Shown here: positions 32,783-41,086 of the stretch, in pieces
How positions within the stretch are numbered: position 1 is the first letter of the stretch
Layout: every line of letters begins with the position of its first letter
Assembly: GCA_963601185.1 (NCBI GenBank)
Contig: CAVCEE010000012.1
Span: 1 to 64,000, forward strand
Source of the DNA: Limisoma sp963601185
Lineage (GTDB): Bacteria; Bacteroidota; Bacteroidia; Bacteroidales; Muribaculaceae
Length of the DNA stretch: 64,000 nt
Direction of reading: 5' to 3'
Notes under the pieces: model-generated
The model's input: the letters and a program-made list of their open reading frames with translations, nothing else
Database searches by the model: none
What the model was told of the DNA's origin: nothing
Position numbers and translations under genes: made by a program

Positions 32783-34459
32783 TTATTTGTACTGGCTGTC
32801 GATAAATTTGCGGAGCGCTTCGTTTGGCTTTGCGCTGTATGCCTTTTCGTAGTATGGGCGAGCCTTTGCCATATCCTTCTCGATTACCTGAGTGTAGGTG
32901 GCGATGTAGAGGTTGCCTTCAAACTCGATGTTTGCCTTCAAGTTGCTGTCGAGGTTTGCGTCGCTCTCAGCGGCGTTGATAGCGTCTTGGTAAGTCTTTG
33001 CGCAGTCAGCGTTGTATTGAGCGCCATAGTAGCCGTTCATCAACTGAGCCTTGCGTTGGAGCACAACAGCGTAGTTGGAAGTCTTGTCAGCCTTCTCGTC
33101 GATTTGGGCAGCAACTGCGAGACCCTTCTTGAACATCTCGTCCTTTACAGCCTGGTCTTTGCAGAATGCAGAGGCGTTGGTGTAGCGAGAGAGCAATGTG
33201 AGCAAGTTGTTGAGGTCGTAGTCCTTGCCGTATTCCTGACCGTCGATAAACTGCTGGTAAGCCTGTGCGGCCTTTACAAAGTTGTCTGGCTTGCTTGCAG
33301 ATGCAGACTTTACGCAAGCGAGGCTGAGCAACTGATAGAGGCTGAAATCCTTAGGATTGACCTTGATTGCCTTCTCGTAAGCGCCGATGGCAACAGAGTC
33401 GCGACCGAGTTTCTTGAGTACGTCGGCATAAGTCTTGTAGTCGTTGACTGTGAATGTATAAGTCTTGTCCTCCTTCATGTTGAAGAAATCCTCAGCGGCA
33501 GCAATTGCACCTTCGTAGTCCTTCTCGTTTTCGTTGTCGGCCTTGTTGAGGAAGAGCATACGCTTCATCAGGAACGGACGGTAGTTCTTTGCCAGAAGTT
33601 TGTTAGCCCATTCAGTCGATTGGTCGTACTGCTTTGCAAAGTAGAGAAGCACAGCGTAGCGCGATTCGTCGCTCTGGAAGTGGTTAGGGTTGGCAATCAC
33701 CTTCTCGTACTGGTTGACAGCCATTGTCCATTGGTTGTTCTCGTAGTATTTCTCTGCGAGTTCACGCTGAGAGAGCAGAGAGTTAGGCTGCTCGTCGGCG
33801 ATGGTCTTCAACTTGCTGATGGCTTCTGCCGGAGCGATGTGGAAATATGTGTTGGCATATTTCACATAAGCGATAGGGTCGGAAGTGTTGAACTGGATAG
33901 CCATTTCGTAGTAGCCGGCAGAGTTGCCGTAATCCTTTTGGTCGGCAAGCATATCGCCTTCAAACACGTAAATCGACGATTCGTTTTTGTCCTTCTTCTT
34001 TGCGTCCTTCAAGTAGGTTTGGTAGTCCTTCTTGTAGAGCACAGAGTCGGTGCTGTAGTAAGCGCGGGCGATGTCAACTTTCACCTTTGCGGCTTCCTTC
34101 TTGCCGAACTTGTCAGCCTGCTTGAAGAAATCCTTTGCAGCATTGGCGTTGTTCTCTTTCAGAGCCACAGCACCCTTACCGATGTAGTTGAATGCGTATT
34201 CGGCATTGCTTTGGATACCGAGGTCGAAATATTTTGTTGCTTGTGCTTTGTTGCCTTCGTTGAGGGCGATGTTGCCAAGGTAGTAGTATGCCACTGCCTT
34301 GTTTGTCTCGGCGTTGTTGAGAGTCTGGTCGAGCACGATCTTTGCGTTCTCGTCCTGACCAACCTTGTAGTATTCAACACCGTCTTGGTATCCGTCGGCG
34401 AAACCTGTGAAAGTGGTTCCAGCGAGGACTGCTGTTGATAGGATTAATTTGATGTTCAT
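32783..34459 (-). CDS. tetratricopeptide-repeat protein
   Basis: 558 residues with a signal peptide (LILSTAVLAGTTFTGFA). Many TPR-like helices (for example AVAYYYLGNIALNEGNKAQATKYFDLGIQ, FNYIGKGAVALKENNANAAKDFF) extend over the whole length, ending in YYEKAYSAKPNEALRKFIDSQ. Such repeats scaffold protein complexes in the periplasm. It is last of a three-gene minus unit with a PstS-like protein and a small membrane protein. In Bacteroidota a TPR plus PstS pair often accompanies TonB-type energy transducers, but none is present in this window. Confidence 0.87.
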   Translation of the reverse strand: MNIKLILSTAVLAGTTFTGFADGYQDGVEYYKVGQDENAKIVLDQTLNNAETNKAVAYYYLGNIALNEGNKAQATKYFDLGIQSNAEYAFNYIGKGAVALKENNANAAKDFFKQADKFGKKEAAKVKVDIARAYYSTDSVLYKKDYQTYLKDAKKKDKNESSIYVFEGDMLADQKDYGNSAGYYEMAIQFNTSDPIAYVKYANTYFHIAPAEAISKLKTIADEQPNSLLSQRELAEKYYENNQWTMAVNQYEKVIANPNHFQSDESRYAVLLYFAKQYDQSTEWANKLLAKNYRPFLMKRMLFLNKADNENEKDYEGAIAAAEDFFNMKEDKTYTFTVNDYKTYADVLKKLGRDSVAIGAYEKAIKVNPKDFSLYQLLSLACVKSASASKPDNFVKAAQAYQQFIDGQEYGKDYDLNNLLTLLSRYTNASAFCKDQAVKDEMFKKGLAVAAQIDEKADKTSNYAVVLQRKAQLMNGYYGAQYNADCAKTYQDAINAAESDANLDSNLKANIEFEGNLYIATYTQVIEKDMAKARPYYEKAYSAKPNEALRKFIDSQYK

Positions 34460-34505
34460 CTTAGTGAGTTGTTAATCTGTTTATAATTTTATAATTGTTT
34501 TTTCT

Positions 34506-35507
34506 CTAATTCTGTTGTATTGCCACTACGCGTTGCGGCGGTACGTTGGCAGGCATCACCCCGGTGTTGAGGATTACTTTCTGTCCCGGGATGCTGGTGA
34601 TAAACCGGCAGAACGCGTGCTGCTTGCTGCCCGACGGACTTGTGCACACGGCATAGATGGTGCGGAACAGCGGATAGTTGCCCGTGTAGATGTCATATTG
34701 GTACGGCTTGTAGGCGTAGGGCGAATCGTTTTTGCGGATTGGCACTACCTTGATAGCCTGACTGTAGTCGGCTTCGGTGTTTGCCGAGTACATATCGTGG
34801 TTCACCTCTGCTGCATTCTCCATTGCGTCGAGTTCGCTCTTCGAGTAGTTTGCCACGATGGCAATGTTGTTGAGGTCGCGGCTCAGCCAACTTACGCCGA
34901 TGATGCCGATTGCTCCCTTGTGGGTGCGTACCATCTCAAACACGTCCTTGTTGTTCTTTTGTGCGAATACGTTCTTGCCGAACTGCTTGCCACCGGTCAC
35001 GTTCTTGAGCATATAGCGCACGGTGCTTGAGTTCTGGTTGTCGAACACCACGGAGATGTCGCCCATCTTCGACGGTGAAATTTCGTTCCAGTTCTTGGTC
35101 TTGCCAGTGAGGATGTCGCTGAGTTGCTCGATAGAGAGCATCTCTACATCGTTGTCCTTATGGGTGATGATGGCAACTGCATCGACGGCAACTGGCACAC
35201 AGTAGGTGTTGCGGTGGTTTGCCTCAAGATATTTGCGACGTTCGTGGGTCATATCAGTAGCGGTAATATATACGCCGCGTGTGAGTCCGGCGATGGAGTC
35301 GTCGATTGATTTCTCGTCTACATATTCCGCGTGAATCCTTACGTCAGGGTATTTCAACTCGTAGACCTGTACTTCTTGGCGCATAATGTTTTCCACCGAT
35401 TCATCGCACAGCAGTTTGAACTCGGTTTCTTTTGGCTGCTTGTCCGATTTGCCGCAAGCGGCAAGCAGACAGACAACGGCTAATAAGAAAATACCTTTGA
35501 GTTTCAT
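34506..35507 (-). CDS. PstS-like periplasmic substrate-binding lipoprotein
   Basis: 333 residues. Signal ends in VVCLLAAC (Cys18). The body is a type II solute-binding fold: a VDAVAIITHKDN strand, LSIEQLSDILTGKTKNWNEI (the hallmark of phosphate-binding PstS), SSTVRYMLKNVTGG, and GAIGIIGVSWLS. No ABC permease or ATPase is nearby, so it may act in signalling or in the TPR-associated complex rather than in phosphate import. It starts 3 nt after the small membrane protein's stop and is followed by the TPR gene after 46 nt. Confidence 0.87.
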   Translation of the reverse strand: MKLKGIFLLAVVCLLAACGKSDKQPKETEFKLLCDESVENIMRQEVQVYELKYPDVRIHAEYVDEKSIDDSIAGLTRGVYITATDMTHERRKYLEANHRNTYCVPVAVDAVAIITHKDNDVEMLSIEQLSDILTGKTKNWNEISPSKMGDISVVFDNQNSSTVRYMLKNVTGGKQFGKNVFAQKNNKDVFEMVRTHKGAIGIIGVSWLSRDLNNIAIVANYSKSELDAMENAAEVNHDMYSANTEADYSQAIKVVPIRKNDSPYAYKPYQYDIYTGNYPLFRTIYAVCTSPSGSKQHAFCRFITSIPGQKVILNTGVMPANVPPQRVVAIQQN

Positions 35508-35510
35508 TGT

Positions 35511-35741
35511 TTATTGCTCTCTTCTAAATGTATAGTCGATACCTTTGTATTGGCGATAGCCTCTGAAAATGCCGTAGACGATAAACACAATCCCGAGTGT
35601 GAGCGACACATAGCGAGGCACGTCGAAAAAGTTGGCGAGCATCAGATAACCCATACCGAAATAGATGATTATCATAATTATTCCAAACACGGCACGCATA
35701 ATTTTGCTTGCCGACAGCCGCTTTCTTTCAGGGTTGTTCAT
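35511..35741 (-). CDS. small membrane protein
   Basis: 76 residues, unrecognised family. Two hydrophobic segments (near residues 14-34 and 43-62: FGIIMIIIYFGMGYLML; VSLTLGIVFIVYGIF) with a charged N-terminus (NPERKRLSASKIMR) and a cytoplasmic tail. First gene of the PstS/TPR unit, only 3 nt before it. Possibly a membrane anchor or accessory of that complex. Confidence 0.75.
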   Translation of the reverse strand: MNNPERKRLSASKIMRAVFGIIMIIIYFGMGYLMLANFFDVPRYVSLTLGIVFIVYGIFRGYRQYKGIDYTFRREQ

Positions 35742-35868
35742 ATCAGTTGCTTCTTAATCTTTACTTTCAATAAGTAAAGGTAAATAAAAAATTCAATTTA
35801 TAAGCCTATACCACGACCTTTTTTAAATTCTTAACCATTACTGCATAAATTCACGAAAATGTGCAAAC

Positions 35869-35900
35869 GAAAAAGCCCACGACTCACGTCGCAGGCTTTA
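35869..35900 (-). terminator. terminator of tRNA-Thr
   Basis: On the minus strand AAAGCC and GGCTTT with an inner CGAC/GTCG stem, followed by TTTTCGTTT. It lies 22 nt past the tRNA 3' end. Confidence 0.65.
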
Positions 35901-35921
35901 TACTAACCTCAAATTTCATAG

Positions 35922-35994
35922 AGCCTGAAAAGGGACTCGAACCCTTGACCTTTTCGTTACGAATGAAATGCTCTACCGACTGAGCTATTCAGGC
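35922..35994 (-). tRNA. tRNA-Thr (anticodon CGU)
   Basis: Minus strand: acceptor GCCTGAA pairs TTCAGGC; D-arm GCTC/GAGC; anticodon loop TTCGTAA (CGU); T-arm AGGGTTCGAGTCCCT. The last anticodon-stem pair is A-C, a mismatch. Discriminator T. Confidence 0.92.
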
Positions 35995-36034
35995 TTGGTT
36001 TATGCAAAGGTAGTGCTTTTTTTGCACTTGCCAA

Positions 36035-37441
36035 TTATTCTGAGTAACTTTTTTTGCTGAATGTGGTTACCAGTTGCGCTTTGCCGAGTTTCACCATCGC
36101 CGGAATCGACAACTGAGGCGTCATTTCTGTCAGAGTCGATGTAGTGCCGGAGTAGTACGACGTAGAGGTGGTGAAAGTGGCGTCGACCGGAATCAGATAG
36201 AAACTTTCCAGTGTGGTCTGGTCTTCCGATGCATATTCGCCGTCGATTACACCTTTGAGGTAGGCGCGCATACCGCTGAAAGTGTAGCATTTGTCGGTCG
36301 AGTCGTAGGACGCGTAGAACGAGGTCTTGCTGTCAGGCAACTTGTTGTCCGTGAAGAAATCGTCCTTTTTGGTGGCTTTCACCAACAGAAGGTACGTCGG
36401 CGGCTCGATGTCGAACGAGTTGCTTATCTCTTCCACAGGGATGGTCATTGAGATGGTGTTGAGCACCGTCTGACCCTTCTTCTCGTTTTCCTTATATTTG
36501 TTCAGGAGTTCGGTGATGGGCAGCGTAATCTTCGCATTATAGCCGGCAGGGGCAACAATGACAGGATCGCCAGCGTCGATCATCGACTTGATATTCTCCG
36601 ACGGAGTGTAGGAGATGTTGTTGTTGGTGACCACTTCAGGCGCAACGCCAAGATAGTTGGCTGTCTGCGTGTAGATTGTGTCGCTGCCGTCGCTCTTCGT
36701 GCTGTGCTTACGGTAGTGGGTGCGAATCATCGTGGAACTTACCTTAGCCACGCGACCGTTGCCGTAACTTGTGGTTGCGTAGATGCCGGGGAAATATTTG
36801 GCAAACGCCTCCGGGTCCTTCAGTGTCTCAGGGTTGTCCTTATAAAGTTGGTACAAACCTTGTCCAATGGAGTTTGGCATTGTTACGGAAACGAGGTAAT
36901 AGTAGTTGTAAGAACTTGTATTGGAATCGTACTCCTTATACATCACGCTGTCCTGATTGGTCGTGGTCATCGCATACGCGCGTGAGCCGAGCAGGTCAGA
37001 CTCATTGTAGTAATCCTTTGGATCGAAGTCGCTCGTGATAGGATAGGGGAGATTCTTGTTCAACTTGTAGATGTTCACCTTCATAGGCGTGATTGAGTCG
37101 CCAACGAACGAGCCCACGGGAATGCGGAGCAACAGACGTGTGGAGTCGATGTCGGAGATGCTCACTCCGGTGGTGTCGATTTTGCTTGCCGGCATAAATT
37201 CGGTCACGAAATCCGATTTCAGTGTGCCGTATCCTTTTGCGCTGATTGCACCGAGCAGATGCGTCAAGGTGCGTGGCGGAACTTTGTCGTTGATTTCCGG
37301 TGAGCAGACGATGTAGGTTGTGTCGCTGATTACTTCCGACTCAGAGTCGATAATCGACATACCTATATTGTTTTCGTCGCATGATGTGGCCACAAAAAGC
37401 ACCGCTAATGTGGCAACTACCCAATTGGTTAGTTTGAACAT
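36035..37441 (-). CDS. DUF4270 lipoprotein
   Basis: 468 residues from the ATG at 37441; the frame is open further upstream but there it overlaps the GT5 gene. The signal ends in VLFVATSC (Cys21). It matches the DUF4270 pattern: NNIGMSIIDSESEVISDTTYIV, SKIDTTGVSISDIDSTRLLLRIPVG, then a beta-rich middle and a final tail with PAMVKLGKAQLVTTF. Function unknown. It starts 11 nt after the GT5 gene stop, so it is in the same operon; the pairing suggests a shared role in surface or storage polysaccharide. Confidence 0.82.
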   Translation of the reverse strand: MFKLTNWVVATLAVLFVATSCDENNIGMSIIDSESEVISDTTYIVCSPEINDKVPPRTLTHLLGAISAKGYGTLKSDFVTEFMPASKIDTTGVSISDIDSTRLLLRIPVGSFVGDSITPMKVNIYKLNKNLPYPITSDFDPKDYYNESDLLGSRAYAMTTTNQDSVMYKEYDSNTSSYNYYYLVSVTMPNSIGQGLYQLYKDNPETLKDPEAFAKYFPGIYATTSYGNGRVAKVSSTMIRTHYRKHSTKSDGSDTIYTQTANYLGVAPEVVTNNNISYTPSENIKSMIDAGDPVIVAPAGYNAKITLPITELLNKYKENEKKGQTVLNTISMTIPVEEISNSFDIEPPTYLLLVKATKKDDFFTDNKLPDSKTSFYASYDSTDKCYTFSGMRAYLKGVIDGEYASEDQTTLESFYLIPVDATFTTSTSYYSGTTSTLTEMTPQLSIPAMVKLGKAQLVTTFSKKSYSE

Positions 37442-37452
37442 TGATTGTAGAA

Positions 37453-38256
37453 TTATAATGTACTGTAGAATTCGGCGTACTTGTCTACGTCGAAACTGCC
37501 CTCGTAGGGCAAACAAGGGATGTTGTTTTCTTTGATAAAGTCGAGCAACTCAGGCGCAACGGTCTCGGTGTGGATAATCACGCCATCGGAATGGGCGAGA
37601 GCCAACTTGGCAAGCGCAACGAAGTCAATCGGCTTGCCGGCTACCGACTTCAAATCGTCGTCGGTAAACCCTTCCATACGCAGTTTTTCCTCAAAACGAG
37701 GGTCGAGGCTGCCGTTGAACGAAGAGCCGTAGAGCGAATAAACCACTTTGGAGTCGCGGAACGACGGGTCGTCGGCATAAACTTTCTTGATATAGAGAGG
37801 GGTAAGGGCTGAAAGCCATCCCTGGCAGTGCACGATGTTTGCCTCCCAGCGGAGTTTCTTTACGGTCTCTATTGTGCCGCGCACAAAGAAGATGCACCGC
37901 TCGTCGTTGCTTTCCGGCATTTCTTCCGTTTCGAGACCCTTGCTTGCATTGCGCTGAAAATAGTCCTCGTTGTAGATGAAATAGACCTGCATACGCGACG
38001 GCTGGAGAGTCGCCACTTTTATGATCAGCGGATGGTCGGTGTCGTCAATGATGAGGTTCATGCCCGACAGACGGATAACTTCATGAAGTTGGTTGCGACG
38101 CTCGTTGATGCAGCCGTATTTTGGCATAAACGTGCGCACTTCATAGCCTCGTTCCTGAATGCCCTTCGGCAACTCAAGTCCGGCCTTTGAAATTTCCGAT
38201 TCCGGGAGATATGGCATAATCTCCTGATTGACAAACAATACCTTACCTTTACTCAT
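37453..38256 (-). CDS. glycogen/starch synthase-like protein (GT5 N-terminal domain only)
   Basis: 267 residues. The N-terminal GT5 domain is clear: KVLFVNQEIMPYLPESEISKAG, GYEVRTFMPKYGCINERRNQLHEV and WLSALTPLYIKKVY. A full glycogen synthase is about 480 residues with a second Rossmann domain carrying the ADP-glucose site; that half is absent and the frame ends with a normal stop. Whether it works alone is unknown. It is divergent from panC. A TATCTTTG element at 38286-38279 lies 23 nt before its start. Confidence 0.8.
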   Translation of the reverse strand: MSKGKVLFVNQEIMPYLPESEISKAGLELPKGIQERGYEVRTFMPKYGCINERRNQLHEVIRLSGMNLIIDDTDHPLIIKVATLQPSRMQVYFIYNEDYFQRNASKGLETEEMPESNDERCIFFVRGTIETVKKLRWEANIVHCQGWLSALTPLYIKKVYADDPSFRDSKVVYSLYGSSFNGSLDPRFEEKLRMEGFTDDDLKSVAGKPIDFVALAKLALAHSDGVIIHTETVAPELLDFIKENNIPCLPYEGSFDVDKYAEFYSTL

Positions 38257-38487
38257 AGTATTCTCTAAATTAATATTGCAAAGATAATAAAAAATCTTCT
38301 AATGTGAAATCTTTTGGCTTACGAAGAGCGGCAATCGTAATCAAAAGGCTTTGGAAAACGATGAAATCCTAAATTTTTCCGACTTTTCAACGGCGCTGTG
38401 AAAGTGAGGACGAATGAAAAATGATGGCGTTCTGTTTCGCTATGTTATAAATATTTATTTCCTTTGCAAGGCTTAAAATGAAACAAT

Positions 38488-39336
38488 ATGAAAGTTGTTA
38501 AGACTATTTCGGAGTTAAAGTCTTTGGTAAAAGGCTTTAAGCAAGACAATAAAGTTGTCGGACTCGTGCCTACGATGGGTGCTTTGCACGCCGGTCACAA
38601 GTCGCTTGTCGACCGTGCCCGTGCAGAGAATGACATTGTAGTGGTAAGCGTGTTTGTCAACCCTACACAATTCAATAACAAACAGGACCTTGCAACCTAT
38701 CCGCGCACCGAGGAGCGCGACTGTGCACTGCTTGAAGCCGCCGGCTGCGACGTGGTGTTTATGCCGTCGGTCGAGGAGGTATATCCAGAGCCCGACAACC
38801 GCCAGTTTGACCTTGGCGCGGTGGCTGAAGTGATGGAGGGTGCTCACCGCCCGGGACACTTCAACGGCGTTGCCCAGATTGTGAGCAAACTGTTTGCGTT
38901 TGTAGAGCCCGACCATGCATATTTCGGAGAGAAGGACTTCCAACAGATTGCCGTAATCCGCAAGATGGTGGAACTCGAAGGCTTCAAACTCCAGATTGTG
39001 GCTTGTCCTATCAAACGTGAGGACGACGGCTTGGCTCTGAGCAGCCGTAACGTTCGTCTGACTCCCGAACAGCGACAATTAGCACCGAATATATATCGTA
39101 TTCTAAAGGAAAGTTGTACCTTTGCACAGTCGCACACCGTGGCTGAAACAGAAAAATTCGTGGTTGACAGTCTTAATGCCCTGCCTCAGATGGAGGTGGA
39201 GTATTATTCTATTGTGAATGCCCTGACAATGCAACCTGTCAGCGATTGGGCAGACGCAAGCGAGATCACTGGCTGTATCACAGTCTATTGCGGTGAAGTG
39301 CGCCTGATTGACAACATCGCCTACAAAAAGGCTTAA
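38488..39336 (+). CDS. panC: pantothenate synthetase
   Basis: 282 residues. Joins pantoate and beta-alanine using ATP. The HIGH-like segment is PTMGALHAGHKSLV; the family stretches VVVSVFVNPTQFN, HRPGHFNGVAQIVSKLF and YFGEKDFQQIAVI are intact. Starts at the ATG at 38488, 20 nt before panD. First of the likely operon panC-panD-ffh-esterase. Confidence 0.97.
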   Translation: MKVVKTISELKSLVKGFKQDNKVVGLVPTMGALHAGHKSLVDRARAENDIVVVSVFVNPTQFNNKQDLATYPRTEERDCALLEAAGCDVVFMPSVEEVYPEPDNRQFDLGAVAEVMEGAHRPGHFNGVAQIVSKLFAFVEPDHAYFGEKDFQQIAVIRKMVELEGFKLQIVACPIKREDDGLALSSRNVRLTPEQRQLAPNIYRILKESCTFAQSHTVAETEKFVVDSLNALPQMEVEYYSIVNALTMQPVSDWADASEITGCITVYCGEVRLIDNIAYKKA

Positions 39337-39356
39337 AAAGACTACACTGAAGAGAA

Positions 39357-39704
39357 ATGCAGATTGAAGTACTGAAGTCGAAGATTCACCGCGCTACGGT
39401 GACAAGTGCCGACTTGAACTACATCGGCAGCATCACCATCGACGAGGATTTGATGGATGCCGCCGGTATCATTGCCAACGAAAGGGTTTACATTGTTGAC
39501 AACAACAATGGCGAACGCATCGACACCTATGCCATCCCCGGTGAGCGCGGCTCAGGCGCCATTTGCCTCAATGGGGCTGCTGCACGCAGGGTCTATGTCG
39601 GCGATGTGGTGATTATTATGGCCTATGCCCACATGGATGCGGAGGAAGCGAAGACTTTCAAGCCGAAGGTGGTTTTCCCTCAGCCATTGACCAATAAACT
39701 GTAA
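39357..39704 (+). CDS. panD: aspartate 1-decarboxylase
   Basis: 115 residues. Makes beta-alanine for pantothenate. A pyruvoyl enzyme; the self-cleavage Gly-Ser is in LNYIGSITID (Gly24-Ser25). The catalytic Tyr and Arg region NGERIDTYAIPGERGSGAICLNGA is intact. Followed 27 nt later by ffh. The substrate partner enzyme PanC is directly upstream, so this pair completes pantoate-to-pantothenate supply from aspartate. Confidence 0.97.
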   Translation: MQIEVLKSKIHRATVTSADLNYIGSITIDEDLMDAAGIIANERVYIVDNNNGERIDTYAIPGERGSGAICLNGAAARRVYVGDVVIIMAYAHMDAEEAKTFKPKVVFPQPLTNKL

Positions 39705-39731
39705 TATAAACGAATAAGATAAGTACTATAT

Positions 39732-41057
39732 ATGTTTGAAAATTTAAGCGAAAGACTGGAACGGTCGTTTAAACTGCTGAAAGGCCAAGGTAAGATCACG
39801 GAAATCAACGTGGCGGAAACGCTGAAGGACGTGCGCCGTGCTTTGCTCGATGCCGATGTCAACTATAGCGTGGCAAAGCAGTTCACCGATACAGTCAAGG
39901 CGAAGGCTCTCGGTCAGAACGTGATAACGGCTGTCAAGCCGAGCGAGTTGATGGTGAAGATTGTCCACGACGAACTTGCGCTTTTGATGGGCGGTATGGC
40001 TGCCGACGTCAATCTGTCGGGCAATCCTACAGTGATTTTGATGTCGGGTCTGCAAGGTTCTGGTAAGACTACCTTCTCCGGCAAACTTGCGAAGAAATAC
40101 AAGAGCGAAAAGGGCAAGCGTCCGTTGCTCGTGGCCTGCGACGTTTACCGTCCTGCCGCAATCGAGCAGTTGAAGGTGCTCGGCGAGCAGATAAATGTGC
40201 CTGTCTACACTGAGCCCGATTCGAAAAATCCTGTCGAAATCGCTCAAAACGCCATCAAGCACGCCAAGGCAAGCAACCTTGACCTTGTGATTGTCGATAC
40301 TGCCGGACGTCTGGCTGTCGACGAGCAGATGATGGATGAGATTGAGGCTGTCAAGAAAGCCATCAAGCCGCAGGAAACTCTCTTTGTTGTTGACTCGATG
40401 ACTGGTCAGGATGCAGTTAACACCGCCAAGGAGTTCAACCAGCGTCTGGATTTCGACGGCGTAGTCCTCACCAAACTCGACGGTGACACCCGTGGCGGTG
40501 CTGCCCTTTCAATCCGCACTGTCGTTGACAAGCCTATCAAGTTTGTCGGTACAGGCGAGAAACTTGAGGCTATCGACGTGTTCCATCCGGCTCGTATGGC
40601 TGACCGTATCCTCGGTATGGGTGACATCGTGTCTCTCGTTGAACGTGCTCAGCAGCAGTACGACGAGGAGGAAGCGCGCCGCTTGCAGAAGAAGATTGCC
40701 AAGAACCAGTTTGACTTCAACGACTTTATGGCTCAGATTGCCCAAATCAAGAAGATGGGTAACCTGAAGGATTTGGCATCGATGATTCCTGGAGTCGGTA
40801 AGGCCATCAAGGATATCGACATCGACGACAATGCATTCAAGGGTATCGAGGCTATAATCCAGTCTATGACTCCCTACGAGCGCCGCAATCCTGAAATCAT
40901 CAACGGTAGCCGCCGTCAGCGCATCGCCGCAGGTAGCGGTACGACGCTGCAGGAGGTTAACCGCTTGCTCAAGCAGTTTGAAAGCACTCGCAAGATGATG
41001 AAGATGGCAACTTCGATGAAGTCGCTCAATATGATGCGCAAGATGCGCCGTCATTAG
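39732..41057 (+). CDS. ffh: signal recognition particle protein
   Basis: 441 residues. GTPase with N domain (LSERLERSFKLLKGQGK), P-loop (MSGLQGSGKTTFSGKLA), the DTAGRL and TKLDGDTRGG motifs, and a C-terminal Met-rich M domain (MKMATSMKSLNMMRKMRRH) that binds signal peptides and 4.5S RNA. The tail is shorter than in proteobacteria. ATG at 39732. The RNA partner gene was not found in the window. Confidence 0.97.
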   Translation: MFENLSERLERSFKLLKGQGKITEINVAETLKDVRRALLDADVNYSVAKQFTDTVKAKALGQNVITAVKPSELMVKIVHDELALLMGGMAADVNLSGNPTVILMSGLQGSGKTTFSGKLAKKYKSEKGKRPLLVACDVYRPAAIEQLKVLGEQINVPVYTEPDSKNPVEIAQNAIKHAKASNLDLVIVDTAGRLAVDEQMMDEIEAVKKAIKPQETLFVVDSMTGQDAVNTAKEFNQRLDFDGVVLTKLDGDTRGGAALSIRTVVDKPIKFVGTGEKLEAIDVFHPARMADRILGMGDIVSLVERAQQQYDEEEARRLQKKIAKNQFDFNDFMAQIAQIKKMGNLKDLASMIPGVGKAIKDIDIDDNAFKGIEAIIQSMTPYERRNPEIINGSRRQRIAAGSGTTLQEVNRLLKQFESTRKMMKMATSMKSLNMMRKMRRH

Positions 41058-41086
41058 TAGACAAACATAACAAACATACAAGCGCA

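Noticed and set aside
32771..34438. 555-codon open frame on the plus strand
   Set aside because: Exactly antisense to the TPR protein gene, with a Val/Leu-rich composition that reflects the complement of its Lys/Asn/Ala codons; no start context.
37442..37516. N-terminal extension of the DUF4270 protein
   Set aside because: It overlaps the end of the GT5 gene and precedes a proper lipoprotein signal at the ATG at 37441.
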